The notes below the pieces were generated by a model. It ran no database searches. It had not been told where the DNA came from and worked only from the letters and a program-made list of their open reading frames with translations. The translations under genes were made by a program, and so were the position numbers. 64,000 bases of DNA, taken from assembly GCA_035651815.1 (NCBI GenBank), contig DASRFB010000077.1, forward strand, positions 12,696-76,695, written 5' to 3'. How positions within the stretch are numbered: the stretch's first letter is position 1; the number at the start of each line of letters is the position of its first letter. Source of the DNA: VBDM01 sp035651815. Lineage in GTDB: Bacteria > Pseudomonadota > Gammaproteobacteria > Burkholderiales > SG8-39. Shown one piece after another: positions 16,189 through 24,342 of this stretch.

Positions 16189-16218
16189 GATCGCCGGCGC
16201 GCGCTCGTGCCGGCGATC
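16189..16218. other. perfect ten-pair inverted repeat between two minus-strand genes
   Basis: GATCGCCGGC (16189-16198) is mirrored exactly by GCCGGCGATC (16209-16218) around a ten-base loop. On the minus strand it lies past the end of the lipoprotein gene (16270) and 26 bases before the CsbD start, so it could end the first transcript, or be an operator or leader hairpin for the second. No T-run follows in either direction. Confidence 0.55.
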
Positions 16219-16269
16219 GTAGGACACGCGCGCGGCGCGCCGCGTTCAGCGCGAGCGACGCTCGGCCGC

Positions 16270-16962
16270 TCAGGCGAGGCGGAACGACTCGAGCGAGTAC
16301 ACGAAGCGGTAGCCCGGCCAGCTGAAGCCACCCGGCGGCGCCTGCAGCCATTCGTTGGTCCGCAGGCTCGCCGTCCCGCGCAGCTCCGGGACGTACCACT
16401 CGGTCTCGTCGTGGTACAGCGGGCGGGGCGTGAACGAGTCGCGCGGCCCGAAGTTGAAGGTCCTGTGGATGAGGATCGCACGGTAAGTGCGCGCGCCGAC
16501 GGCGATGCCCTCCCAGCCTTCCGCGCGCGAGGTGTGGCTCAGGTAGGAGCGGAACCCGCTGCCGTAGATGCGGTAGAGCCCTTGGCGCCAAGCCTTGCCC
16601 GAATAGAGCGGAAAGTCGTAGAGCACGAGCCGCGGCTCGAACAGGCCCGCGATCGGCCCGTCCTCGCTGAGCAGTCCCGAGACCTGAACCCCGGGCGCCT
16701 CGAACAAGGCGTCGTCGCGCGTCGCGCCGTTCTGATCCACCGTGACGAAACGGATGCCCGCGGGGCTCACCGCGCTCACCGTGCGCGTCAGCACGTCGCG
16801 CGGCAAGCCGTTGTAGCCGTCGATGCGCCGAAAGGTCCAGCTGTCGCCCGCGCGCCATTGCGGGGCCTCGACGACGGTCGGCTCGTACTCGCCCAGGCGC
16901 GGCGCCGCGCAGGCGCCGAGCGCGAGCGCGCCGCCGGCGGCCAGGAAAGCTCTGCGGTCCAT
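16270..16962 (-). CDS. putative lipoprotein of unknown function
   Basis: A 230-residue protein with an N-terminus of the twin-arginine and lipoprotein type: DRRAFLAAGGALALGAC, with the lipobox LGAC putting the lipidated Cys at residue 18. The mature part is beta-rich and aromatic (WRAGDSWTFRRIDGYN, DFPLYSGKAWRQGLYRIYG, YRFVYSLESFRLA), resembling lipocalin-like or beta-sandwich envelope proteins, but I recognise no named family. Start ATG at 16962. It lies on the minus strand between the DUF1993 gene and the CsbD gene, 55 bases from the former. Confidence 0.7.
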   Translation of the reverse strand: MDRRAFLAAGGALALGACAAPRLGEYEPTVVEAPQWRAGDSWTFRRIDGYNGLPRDVLTRTVSAVSPAGIRFVTVDQNGATRDDALFEAPGVQVSGLLSEDGPIAGLFEPRLVLYDFPLYSGKAWRQGLYRIYGSGFRSYLSHTSRAEGWEGIAVGARTYRAILIHRTFNFGPRDSFTPRPLYHDETEWYVPELRGTASLRTNEWLQAPPGGFSWPGYRFVYSLESFRLA

Positions 16963-17017
16963 GGCTCTTCCGGATCGACCGCCGCGCGCTCGAAGTCGTT
17001 CCCGCGGCGACGCCGGG

Positions 17018-17524
17018 TCAGGGCGTTCCGATGTAGTCGCGCTTCGCGAGCTCGACGCCGTTGTGGCGAAGGATGTCGTACGCCGTGGTGACGTGGAAAT
17101 AGAAGTTCGGCAGCGCGTGTCCGAGCAGGTACTGCATGCCGGTGAAGTCGATCTCGCGCGGGCCGAGCTTGAGATGGATCTTCTTGTCCTCGGTGCCTTC
17201 GAGCTGCGCCGGGGCGATGCTCTTGACGAAGTCGATGGTCTTCGCGATACGCGCCTTGAGCTCGGGGAAGGTCTGCTCGGTGTCCTCGTGCTTCGGCACC
17301 TCGACCCCGGCGAGCCGCGCGACCGCGCCCTTGGCGGTGTCGCAGGCGATCTGGACCTGGCGCTTCATCGGAAACATGTCGGGGAAGAGACGGTCGCTCG
17401 CGAGCACCGCCGGGTCGATCTTCCTCGCCTCGGCATGGGCCTGGGCCTTGTCGAGGATGGCCGAAAGGTTGGTCAGCATGTTGACGAAGCGCGGCGCGCT
17501 CGCCTGGTACATCGAGATCTTCAT
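17018..17524 (-). CDS. DUF1993-family protein
   Basis: A 168-residue cytoplasmic protein matching the DUF1993 family, four-helix DinB-like folds. Typical features are the opening MYQASAPRFVNMLTNLSAILDKA, the middle RLFPDMFPMKRQVQIACDTAKG, and the end MQYLLGHALPNFYFHVTTAYDILRHNGV, with conserved His and Phe. No metal-binding triad can be assigned with certainty. Start ATG at 17524; longer in-frame starts lead into low-complexity sequence that overlaps the divergent Bug gene. A separate 55-base gap follows to the lipoprotein. Biochemical role of the family is unknown. Confidence 0.82.
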   Translation of the reverse strand: MKISMYQASAPRFVNMLTNLSAILDKAQAHAEARKIDPAVLASDRLFPDMFPMKRQVQIACDTAKGAVARLAGVEVPKHEDTEQTFPELKARIAKTIDFVKSIAPAQLEGTEDKKIHLKLGPREIDFTGMQYLLGHALPNFYFHVTTAYDILRHNGVELAKRDYIGTP

Positions 17525-17639
17525 CGCGGCTCCCGCTGGATCGATGGCGTGGCCGGCCATTCTAGTGCCGGCCGCGCCGCCGCGCCGCCTGCTGGACCCG
17601 CGGGGCGATTTGCGGCCAAAATGGGGCGAGGAGGTGGAT

Positions 17640-18617
17640 ATGACCCGGCCGGCTTTCGTTCTCGCGTGGCGGACCCTGTGCGCCGCGGCGCTCCTGCTGA
17701 TCGCGGCGTCGGCCTCGGCGCAGTACCCGGCGCGGCCGCTCCGGCTGCTCGTGCCGAACCCGCCCGGCGGCGCGACCGACACCATCGCGCGCGTGGTCGC
17801 GCCCGGCCTGGGCGAGGTGCTCGGCCAACCGGTCGTGGTCGAGAACCGGCCGGGGTCGAACGGCAACCTCTCGAGCGAGCTCGCGGCCAAGGCCGCGCCC
17901 GACGGCTATACGCTGCTCCTCGGGCAGGACAGCCAGATCGTCATCAGCCCGCACCTCTACCGCAACATGCCGGTCGACACGCTGAAGGACCTCGCGCCGG
18001 TCGCATCGCTCGTGACCACGCAGATGGTGCTCTCCATCAACCCGTCGCTGCCGGTGCGCACGCTCCCCGAGTTCATCGAGTACGCGCGCCGCGCCAACCC
18101 GCCGCTCGCGTACGCCTCGATCGGCAACGGCAGCCAGCACCACCTGACGATGGAGATGCTCAAGGCGCGCGCCGGCATCAACCTCGTCCACGTCCCGTTC
18201 AAGGGCGGCGGCCCGGCGACGCTCGCCGTGATCGCCGGAGAAGTCCCGGTCATGTTCGGCGGAAACTCCGTCACCGGCCAGATCAAGGCGGGGAAGCTGC
18301 GCGGCCTCGCGGTCGCCGGCAAGCACCGCTCGGAGACTTTTCCCGACCTGCCGACGCTGTCGGAGTTCTATCCCGGGCTCGAGGTCACGGCGTGGCTCGG
18401 GCTCTTCACCGCGGCCCGGGTGCCTCCCGACATCGTGTCCCGGCTGCACGACGAGACCAACCGCCTGCTCGGGCGCCGCGACGTGCGCGAGCGCATCGCC
18501 AAGGTCGGCGGCCTCACGCCGTTCGCGACGACGAGCGACGAATTCAAGGCGCTGATCCGCTCCGAGTACGCCAAGTACGGCGACGTGGTGAAGGCCGTCG
18601 GCGCGACCATCGATTGA
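17640..18617 (+). CDS. Bug/TctC-family periplasmic substrate-binding protein (3)
   Basis: A 325-residue Bug protein. Signal peptide 1-27 (SASAQYP). It has YPARPLRLLVPNPPGGATD, QPVVVENRPGSNGNLS (Ser-Asn in place of the usual Ala-Ser), APDGYT, and HVPFKGGGP. Start ATG at 17640 follows GAGGAGG. Its stop (TGA 18615-18617) overlaps a TTG start of the following MFS gene, so a receptor-like protein and a lipid carrier gene are co-translated; a functional link is not obvious and may only reflect gene packing. Confidence 0.9.
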   Translation: MTRPAFVLAWRTLCAAALLLIAASASAQYPARPLRLLVPNPPGGATDTIARVVAPGLGEVLGQPVVVENRPGSNGNLSSELAAKAAPDGYTLLLGQDSQIVISPHLYRNMPVDTLKDLAPVASLVTTQMVLSINPSLPVRTLPEFIEYARRANPPLAYASIGNGSQHHLTMEMLKARAGINLVHVPFKGGGPATLAVIAGEVPVMFGGNSVTGQIKAGKLRGLAVAGKHRSETFPDLPTLSEFYPGLEVTAWLGLFTAARVPPDIVSRLHDETNRLLGRRDVRERIAKVGGLTPFATTSDEFKALIRSEYAKYGDVVKAVGATID

Positions 18618-19957
18618 GCACCCAGTTCCAGCTGCTGCGCGAGCGGCGCTTCCGGCCGCTGTTCTTCACGCAGTTCCTCGGCGCGTTCAACGACAACGTC
18701 TTCAAGACCGCGCTCGTGACGCTGGTGGCGTTCCGCGCGGGGCAGCTCACCGACGCGGATCCGCGGACGCTGGTGACGCTGCTCCCGGGGCTCTTCATCC
18801 TGCCGTTCTTTCTCTTCTCGGCCACGAGCGGACAGCTCGCCGACAAGCTCGACAAGTCGCGCATCGCGCGCGCGGTGAAGCTGTTCGAGATCGCGGTGAT
18901 GGCGCTCGCCGCGTGGGGCTTCCTCGCGGGCAGCCTGTGGCAGCTCGTGACGGCGCTCTTCCTCATGGGGCTGCACTCGACGGTGTTCGGCCCGGTCAAG
19001 TACGGCTACCTGCCGCAGCACCTCGCGACCGACGAGCTGATCGGCGGCAACGGCCTGATCGAGATGGGCACCTTCGTCGCGATCCTGCTCGGCGAGGTGC
19101 TCGGCGCATGGCTGGCGACGATGCCGCAGGGCGCGATCGCGACCTCGGCGACGGTGGTGGGCGTGGCGGTCCTCGGCTGGTGGGCGAGCCGCGGCATCCC
19201 GGTGACGCCGCCGGTCGATCCCGGCCTGCGCGTCGGCGCGAACTTCGCCGCCGAGACCTGGCGCAACCTGCGCTTCGCCCGCGGCAACCGCGTCGTATGG
19301 CTCTCGCTCGTCGGCATCTCGTGGTTCTGGTTCTACGGCGCGACGCTGCTCGCGCAATTCCCGGTGTACGCGAAGGACGTCCTCGGCGGCGACGAGAGCG
19401 TCTTCATCCTGCTGCTCACGATCTTCTCGGTGGGCATCGGCGCGGGGTCGCTCCTGTGCGAGCGGCTCTCGGGCCGTCGCGTCGAGATCGGGCTCGTGCC
19501 CTTCGGCACGATCGGCCTCACGCTGTTCGGCGTCGACCTGTATTTCGCGAGCGGCTCGCAAGCGGCGGGCGCCGGCGCGCATTTCACGCAGTTCCTGCGC
19601 GAGCCCGCGCACTGGCGCCTGCTCGCGGACCTAGCGCTCCTCGGCGTGTTCGGGGGCTTCTATATCGTGCCGCTCTACGCGCTCATCCAGACGCGCAGCG
19701 AGAAGACGCACCAGTCGCGCGTCATCGCCGCGAACAACATCCTGAACGCGGCGTTCATGGTGGTGTCGGCGCTCGCGTCGATGCTGCTGTTCGCGGCCGG
19801 CCTGTCGATCCCGCAGCTGTTCCTCGCCACGGCGCTCGCGAACGCCGCGGTGGGCGCGTCGATCTACGCGATCGTGCCCGAGTTCACGCAGCGCTTCGTG
19901 GCGTGGGTGAGCCGCAGGCCGGCTTCGATGCCCGAGCGCTACGACGACGCCCGGTAG
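18614..19957 (+). CDS. MFS transporter, lysophospholipid carrier (LplT)-like
   Basis: A 447-residue membrane protein of the MFS branch that includes LplT and the N-terminal half of Aas-type fusions. The opening LRERRFRPLFFTQFLGAFNDNVFKTALVTLV is diagnostic: the FNDN motif before helix 1 is found in these carriers. About twelve helices are seen, with the loop ATSGQLADKLDKSR as the MFS motif A equivalent. LplT flips lysophospholipid inward for re-acylation; the acyltransferase part of such systems is absent here. Start is a TTG at 18614 overlapping the preceding stop (TTGA). The last 19 bases overlap the 3' end of the convergent queC. Confidence 0.8.
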   Translation: MSTQFQLLRERRFRPLFFTQFLGAFNDNVFKTALVTLVAFRAGQLTDADPRTLVTLLPGLFILPFFLFSATSGQLADKLDKSRIARAVKLFEIAVMALAAWGFLAGSLWQLVTALFLMGLHSTVFGPVKYGYLPQHLATDELIGGNGLIEMGTFVAILLGEVLGAWLATMPQGAIATSATVVGVAVLGWWASRGIPVTPPVDPGLRVGANFAAETWRNLRFARGNRVVWLSLVGISWFWFYGATLLAQFPVYAKDVLGGDESVFILLLTIFSVGIGAGSLLCERLSGRRVEIGLVPFGTIGLTLFGVDLYFASGSQAAGAGAHFTQFLREPAHWRLLADLALLGVFGGFYIVPLYALIQTRSEKTHQSRVIAANNILNAAFMVVSALASMLLFAAGLSIPQLFLATALANAAVGASIYAIVPEFTQRFVAWVSRRPASMPERYDDAR

Positions 19958-20646
19958 CGCTCCCAGCCTTTTCCACGAAGCTCGCATGCCGGGCAGCCGC
20001 CGCAGCCGTAGCCCCAGGCGTGCCGGCGGCTGCGGTCGCCGAGATAGCAGCTGTGCGTGTGCTCGACGATGAGCTCGAGCAGCGGCTCGCCGCCGAGCGC
20101 GCGCGCGAGCGACCACGTCTGCGACTTGTCGACCCACATGAGCGGCGTCTCGATGACGAAGCGGCGGCCCATCCCGAGGCCGAGCGCGACCTGGAGCGCC
20201 TTCAGCGTGTCGTCGCGGCAATCGGGATACCCCGAGTAGTCCGTCTCGCACATGCCGCCGACGAGCGTGCGCACGCCGCGCCGATACGCGAGCGCGGCGG
20301 CAGCGGTGAAGAACAGGAGGTTGCGCCCCGGGACGAAGGTGTTCGGCAGGCCCGACTGGCCGGTCTCTATCGCGATGTCGTGCGTCATCGCCGTGGCGCC
20401 GAGCGCGGGGATCACGCCGAGATCGAGCACGTGGTCCGCCCCGAGCTTCCGCGCCCAGCCCGGGAACCGCGCCCGCAGCTCGACGAGGATCACCGCGCGG
20501 CAGTCGAGCTCGATCGCGTGCCGCTGACCGTAGCGGAACCCGACGGTCTCGACGCTGCCGAAGTGCTCTAGCGCCCACGCCAGGCAAGTGGTCGAATCCT
20601 GGCCGCCGGAGAGCAGCACCATCGCGGTCTCGTGCAGTCGGCTCAT
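19939..20646 (-). CDS. queC: 7-cyano-7-deazaguanine synthase QueC
   Basis: A 235-residue enzyme that converts 7-carboxy-7-deazaguanine to preQ0 with ATP and ammonia, a step in queuosine synthesis. The PP-loop motif SGGQDS lies at about 13-18, FRYGQRH follows, VPGRNLLF and the GMCETDYSGYPDCRD block are QueC-specific, and the zinc ligands appear in HSCYLG and GCGGCPAC. The glutamine-rich variant SGGQDS is the usual QueC form. ATG at 20646 is chosen; a GTG at 20667 would add seven residues, and neither has a strong ribosome site. No queD or queE is adjacent. The end overlaps the convergent MFS gene by 19 bases. Confidence 0.95.
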   Translation of the reverse strand: MSRLHETAMVLLSGGQDSTTCLAWALEHFGSVETVGFRYGQRHAIELDCRAVILVELRARFPGWARKLGADHVLDLGVIPALGATAMTHDIAIETGQSGLPNTFVPGRNLLFFTAAAALAYRRGVRTLVGGMCETDYSGYPDCRDDTLKALQVALGLGMGRRFVIETPLMWVDKSQTWSLARALGGEPLLELIVEHTHSCYLGDRSRRHAWGYGCGGCPACELRGKGWERYRASS

Positions 20647-20774
20647 CCGCGTTTCCGGCTGGATCACGCGCTCATCATACCGGCGGCCGCGGGAACGCGG
20701 CCTCCCGGTCGAGCATCCTATGGCGGACGTGAACCCGTCTAAAAGACCCTACTGAACGAAAGGAGATGGTAGTC

Positions 20775-21293
20775 ATGAAGAACGCATCCATTACCGTGTT
20801 CGCGATCGCGGCGCTCGCCGCCGGCGCGGCCTACGCCCAGAACCCGAGCGACCCGCAGATCGCGGGCATCGTCGTCACCGCGAACCAGATCGACATCGAC
20901 GCGGGCAAGCTCGCGAAGTCGCACACCAAGAACAAGGAAGTGCAAGGCTTCGCGAACCAGATGATCAAGGACCACACCGCCGTGAACAAGCAGGCGGTCG
21001 CGCTCGCGAAGAAGCTGAAGGTCAAGCCCGCGGCGAGCGACACGCAGGCGAGCCTGAAGAAGGGCGCCTCGGAGAACATATCCAACCTGAAGAAGCTGAA
21101 GGGCAAGCAGTTCGACAAGGCCTACATCGACCACGAGGTCGATTATCACCAGGCGGTGCTCGACGCGATCGACAAGACCCTCATCCCGAGCGCGCAGAAC
21201 GCCGAGCTGAAGGGCCTGATCGAGAAAGTGCGCCCGGCCATCGCCGCGCACCTGGATCACGCCAAGATGATCCAGAGCAAGCTCGGCGGCTGA
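20775..21293 (+). CDS. exported DUF4142 protein (ferritin-like helical fold)
   Basis: A 172-residue exported protein: signal peptide 1-21 (AGAAYAQNP), then a helical DUF4142 domain with IVVTANQIDIDAGKLAKSHTKNKEVQGFANQMIKDH, the repeated KLK segments and YIDHEVDYHQAVLDAID. The His, Glu and Asp residues in the helices are of the kind that could bind metal, but no function is established for the family. Start ATG at 20775 has AAAGGAG nine bases upstream; an ATG at 20766 sits on that ribosome site and is rejected. Five bases separate its stop from the cupredoxin start, so the pair is an operon ending at the terminator at 21622. Confidence 0.85.
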   Translation: MKNASITVFAIAALAAGAAYAQNPSDPQIAGIVVTANQIDIDAGKLAKSHTKNKEVQGFANQMIKDHTAVNKQAVALAKKLKVKPAASDTQASLKKGASENISNLKKLKGKQFDKAYIDHEVDYHQAVLDAIDKTLIPSAQNAELKGLIEKVRPAIAAHLDHAKMIQSKLGG

Positions 21294-21298
21294 AGCCG

Positions 21299-21619
21299 AT
21301 GCCCGGGATCGGCCGGATCCTGACGCTGGCCGCGGCGATCGCGCTCTCACCGGGCGCGATCGCCGCCGGCAAGTCGCATCAGGTCGTCATCGAGGGGATG
21401 AAGTTCGTCCCCGAGCGCATCGAGGTAGCCGTCGGCGACTCCATCACGTGGGTCAACAAGGACCCGGTGCCGCACACGGTCACCAACGCCGCGAAGAAGA
21501 TCGAGTCCGGAACGATCGATCCGAACGGAAAATGGAAATACGTCGTGCGCCGCAAGGGCGACATCGACTACGTGTGCCGGTTCCACCCCGGCATGCGCGG
21601 AATCATCGGCGTCAAATGA
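21299..21619 (+). CDS. small exported cupredoxin (plastocyanin/amicyanin-like)
   Basis: A 106-residue blue-copper-type protein. Signal peptide 1-22 (GAIAAGKSH), then the cupredoxin pattern: first ligand His in DPVPHTVTN and the ligand loop YVCRFHPGMRG, with Cys, His and Met in C-x2-H-x2-M spacing as in amicyanin-like proteins. It would carry electrons in the periplasm or bind copper. Start ATG at 21299, five bases after the DUF4142 stop. The product partner is unknown; the cytochrome c at 50095 is far away and no link is claimed. Confidence 0.88.
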   Translation: MPGIGRILTLAAAIALSPGAIAAGKSHQVVIEGMKFVPERIEVAVGDSITWVNKDPVPHTVTNAAKKIESGTIDPNGKWKYVVRRKGDIDYVCRFHPGMRGIIGVK

Positions 21620-21621
21620 AA

Positions 21622-21653
21622 ACGCGCGGGCCGGTTTGACCGGACCCGCGCGT
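21622..21653 (+). terminator. hairpin terminator after the DUF4142-cupredoxin operon
   Basis: ACGCGCGGG-x-CCGG pairs with CCGG-A-CCCGCGCGT around a TTTGA loop: thirteen pairs with one unpaired A. It starts three bases after the cupredoxin stop and is followed by CTCTCCCC, with only scattered T, so termination efficiency is uncertain. It also lies past the 3' end of the convergent small gene at 21680. Confidence 0.65.
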
Positions 21654-21679
21654 CTCTCCCCGAGCGTGTTATAGGTGCC

Positions 21680-22042
21680 TTAGGCGGCGCGCTGCTGCGC
21701 CTGCAGGGCGCGCGTATCGAGCAGCTGGTGCAGCGTGCGGCTGAACGTCCGGCCGCTGAGCAGATCGAGCATCTCGGGACGCCCCTGGACGAACTGCGCG
21801 AGCACGTCGCGGATGCGCGCCATGATCTCGCTCTCGTCTTCCTTGCGCGAGTCGCCGAAGCTCACGTTGCGGATCGCGACCGTGGGCTCGGCCGGCTGCT
21901 CCGCCGCGGCGGCCTCGTCCTTGCCGACGGTGAACGCCGTCAGGCCCGGAAAGCGCTCGAACAGCTCGATGATCTGCAGGGCGATATCGTTCTCGGGCAT
22001 GCGCTGATGCGCGGTGAAGATCGAATAAGCCAGCTGCGTCAT
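21680..22042 (-). CDS. small protein of unknown function (RPE-GRTF family, copy 2)
   Basis: A 120-residue soluble protein I cannot name. It is related to the product of 10112-10441 through the tail RPEMLDLLSGRTFSRTL; the N-terminal parts diverge (here LAYSIFTAHQRMPENDIALQ and an Ala/Glu-rich insert AAAAEQPAEP). It contains the stretch ESEIMARIRDVLAQFV before the tail, predicted helical. No signal or membrane part. Start ATG at 22042, with GAGGA five bases upstream. It is convergent with the cupredoxin operon and is followed on its own strand by that operon's terminator hairpin, which could serve both directions. Confidence 0.65.
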   Translation of the reverse strand: MTQLAYSIFTAHQRMPENDIALQIIELFERFPGLTAFTVGKDEAAAAEQPAEPTVAIRNVSFGDSRKEDESEIMARIRDVLAQFVQGRPEMLDLLSGRTFSRTLHQLLDTRALQAQQRAA

Positions 22043-22260
22043 GGAATCCTCGCCTCGATAAGTCCCAGTGAGGGCATCGTATCGGTCGAGGCGGACCCGA
22101 TGAATCGGGCGAATCCCGGCCCGACCTTCGAAAAACCTTAGGCCGGGCGGATAGTTGCCGGATAGTCCTAAGGGAGTACTTCAGCGAGAAGGCGCCTGGC
22201 GGCCGGCCTTCCAGGGACGCAGCGCGCCAGCGGTGCTGACCGTCCCCTCCAGCGGCTTAC

Positions 22261-22289
22261 AAAAAAAACGGCGGCCGGAGCCGCCGTTT
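22261..22289 (-). terminator. intrinsic terminator of the PhnD-like gene
   Basis: On the minus strand a perfect ten-pair stem AAACGGCGGC/GCCGCCGTTT (22266-22289) with a four-base loop is followed by an unbroken run of eight T (22261-22268). It begins 20 bases past the stop at 22309. Confidence 0.92.
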
Positions 22290-22308
22290 CATCGGTCGAG
22301 GCAGGGCG

Positions 22309-23127
22309 TCAATAGCCGAGCCACTTGGTGAGCGCCGCAAGCTGCTGGTCGTCTCCGGCCTCGTAGCCCTGGTAGCCGATCTTCGCGAGGATCTTGCGGC
22401 CCGCGTCGCTCTTGTCCAGGCCGAGCATCAGCTCGCGCACCTTGGTCACATCGCCGGGATTCATCCGGGTGGAGGCGATCATGTGCTTGATCGGAACGGG
22501 CCTCGACTCGAACAGCACGGCGCCGCCCTTCTCCTGCCACGATTTCACGACGGCGCCCGACGCAGTCACGCCGACGTCGCTGAACCCGTTCTCGACGAAG
22601 AACGGGACGGCGTCCTGGTAGCGCGTGGTCCGCAGCTCCGCCTTGGAGGCGTCGATCCCGAGGTCCCGCAGCGTGGCGCGCGTGATCACCGCGGTGATCG
22701 AATCGGGGTCCGGCATGCCGATGCGCTTGCCCTTCATGTCGGACGGCTGCTTGAGCGCCGCGCCTTTCGCCGTGAAGAAGCGCGCCTTGTATTCGGTGTA
22801 GCCCTTGGTCAGCACCACCAGGCGATACTTGCCGTCGCGCATCGAGATCAGCGAGTGATGAGCGGGGTGCACGAACGCGAGGTCGTACTGCTGCTCGTCG
22901 AGACCTTTCCTGAGCACCGGGTACTGGTCGACGGGCATCACTTTCACCGTCGTCTTCAGCGTCTTGCCGATCGCGTCCGCGAGCTCGTGGTACTTGTCGC
23001 GGATCTCCTGCGCGGTGACGAAGTAGGTCACGCCCTCGTTCACCGCGAGCGTGATTTCGGCGCGCGCGGGGATCGAGCCGAGCAGCCCGAGCGCCAGTGC
23101 CGCGGACAGCCAAAGCCTAGGTTTCAT
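22309..23127 (-). CDS. PhnD-like phosphonate/phosphite-type ABC substrate-binding protein
   Basis: A 272-residue exported receptor of the PhnD/PtxB/phosphate-like family. Signal peptide 1-23 (IPARAEITL). Family features: VTYFVTAQEIRDKYHELADAIGKTLK, YPVLRKGLDEQQYDLAFVHPAHHSL, GKRIGMPDPDSITAVITRATLRDLGI and YQDAVPFFVENGFSDVGVTASG. In PhnD proteins the ligand phosphonate is bound by Ser/Thr/His side chains of the DSIT and VHPAH segments; both are present, but the true ligand is not known. No ABC permease or ATPase is adjacent. Start ATG at 23127 follows AAGGGAG. It has its own long 5' region with a hairpin and a strong terminator, so it is monocistronic. Confidence 0.85.
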   Translation of the reverse strand: MKPRLWLSAALALGLLGSIPARAEITLAVNEGVTYFVTAQEIRDKYHELADAIGKTLKTTVKVMPVDQYPVLRKGLDEQQYDLAFVHPAHHSLISMRDGKYRLVVLTKGYTEYKARFFTAKGAALKQPSDMKGKRIGMPDPDSITAVITRATLRDLGIDASKAELRTTRYQDAVPFFVENGFSDVGVTASGAVVKSWQEKGGAVLFESRPVPIKHMIASTRMNPGDVTKVRELMLGLDKSDAGRKILAKIGYQGYEAGDDQQLAALTKWLGY

Positions 23128-23480
23128 TTTTGTGCTCCCTTGTTTGTTGAAAGCACGCTGGGGTGCTTTAGCGTTTGCTTATGCAAGAGCCATACCTGGT
23201 TATGGGTCAGAGGAACTGCCATTTATAAGCCCTTGTGTCCTAACGGACTTCTGATGTCGAAACGTGATTCACCTCAAATCGGCCGTGACCCGTGAAGGCT
23301 GATCGGGTGTCGAGGCCTCGTCGGGCTTCCGGCCGGTGAAGTCGTGCGGAAGTGTGGAATATGGAACGGTTTTTTGCTCGTTTCCGGGATCGGCGGTCCA
23401 TGCCGACTGCATAATCACCTCCCGCGCGCGACTGGCGCATCGAGAAGACGACCGCCGCGCGGCTCGAGAGGGAGGCCCCC
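23128..23480. other. 353-base divergent intergenic region, AT-richer
   Basis: This region separates the PhnD-like gene (minus) from the cyclic-nucleotide-binding gene (plus). I see no gene. A seven-pair hairpin AAAGCAC/GTGCTTT with loop GCTGGG at 23150-23169 lies about 23 bases before the PhnD-like start and may be an operator or leader element. CATAAT at 23410-23415 is a -10-like hexamer for the plus-strand gene, with no good -35. The stretch is clearly less GC-rich than coding DNA around it, as expected of a promoter region. Confidence 0.45.
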
Positions 23481-24329
23481 ATGGATGCGTCGCGTGTTCC
23501 CGGCAGCACGAACGCGCTCTACAGCCCGGCCGTGGCGCTGCAGTTCTTCAAGTCCGAAGGCAAGCTGCAGGACATCCCGCAGGGCAAGACCATTTTCGCC
23601 GAGAGCGAGAAGGGTTTGCCCTTCCTGCTGATGCGTCAGCGCATGTACCTGCTGCTCGAGGGCGAGGTGAGCGTGCTCGCCAAGGACACGCCGATCGCGA
23701 CCGTGAGCAAGGGCGAGATCTTCGGCGAGATGGCCTCGATCAACCAGGCGCCGCGCAGCGCGGCCGCGGTCGCGAAGACGCCGTGCCGCGTCATCGCGCT
23801 CGACGACCGCCAGTTCCAGGCCGCGCTCGCGAAGCGCCCCGAGTTCGCGCTCATGCTGATGAGCGTCATGGTCCACCGGCTGCGCGAGAACATCGGGCGC
23901 CTGAGCGCCCACGACGCGCTGAAGGGCGTCCCCTGGAAGGAAGCCGCGGTGCTCGACGAACAGATCCTCGCCGAGCTCGGCCAGCAGATCGGGCCGGCCG
24001 CCCGCTTCCGCTACAACGCCGGCAAGCTCATCATGAAGGAGGGTGCGGTCGGCGTCGTCTCGTACGTCGTTCTCGACGGACGGGTCGCCATCACCATCGG
24101 CAACGCCGTCATGGAGATGGTCGGCCCCGGCGGCATCTTCGGCGAGATGGCGCTGGTCGAGCGCGCGCCGCGGCTCGCGAGCGCCGTCGCCGAGACCGAT
24201 TGCACGCTGCTCGCCATCAGCCGGCTCGAGTTCGTCCGGCTGGTCAAGAACAACCCGCGCTTCGGCGCCGCGCTGCTCTCGGCGGTGAGCGAGCGCGCTC
24301 GCTGGACCGCGTCGCGCCAGGCCGCCTGA
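23481..24329 (+). CDS. tandem cyclic-nucleotide-binding-domain protein
   Basis: A 282-residue cytoplasmic protein made of two CRP-type cyclic-nucleotide-binding domains and nothing else. Domain 1 (about 20-140) has the phosphate-binding cassette GEIFGEMASINQAPRSAAAVA (78-98), with the Glu and Arg-Ser that bind cAMP or cGMP. Domain 2 (about 170-275) has GGIFGEMALVERAPRLASAVA (217-237), with Arg but Leu in place of Ser, so it may bind less well. No helix-turn-helix, kinase or other output domain follows, so it is a stand-alone sensor that must act through a partner. Start ATG at 23481 behind GGGAGG. It lies head-to-head with the PhnD-like gene. Confidence 0.88.
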   Translation: MDASRVPGSTNALYSPAVALQFFKSEGKLQDIPQGKTIFAESEKGLPFLLMRQRMYLLLEGEVSVLAKDTPIATVSKGEIFGEMASINQAPRSAAAVAKTPCRVIALDDRQFQAALAKRPEFALMLMSVMVHRLRENIGRLSAHDALKGVPWKEAAVLDEQILAELGQQIGPAARFRYNAGKLIMKEGAVGVVSYVVLDGRVAITIGNAVMEMVGPGGIFGEMALVERAPRLASAVAETDCTLLAISRLEFVRLVKNNPRFGAALLSAVSERARWTASRQAA

Positions 24330-24342
24330 AGGCGGCCGCGCC

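Noticed and set aside
22079..22302. ATCGGTCGAGGC repeated near 22080 and 22291
   Set aside because: Twelve matching bases in a GC-rich intergenic stretch with no symmetric arrangement; not enough to call a repeat element.
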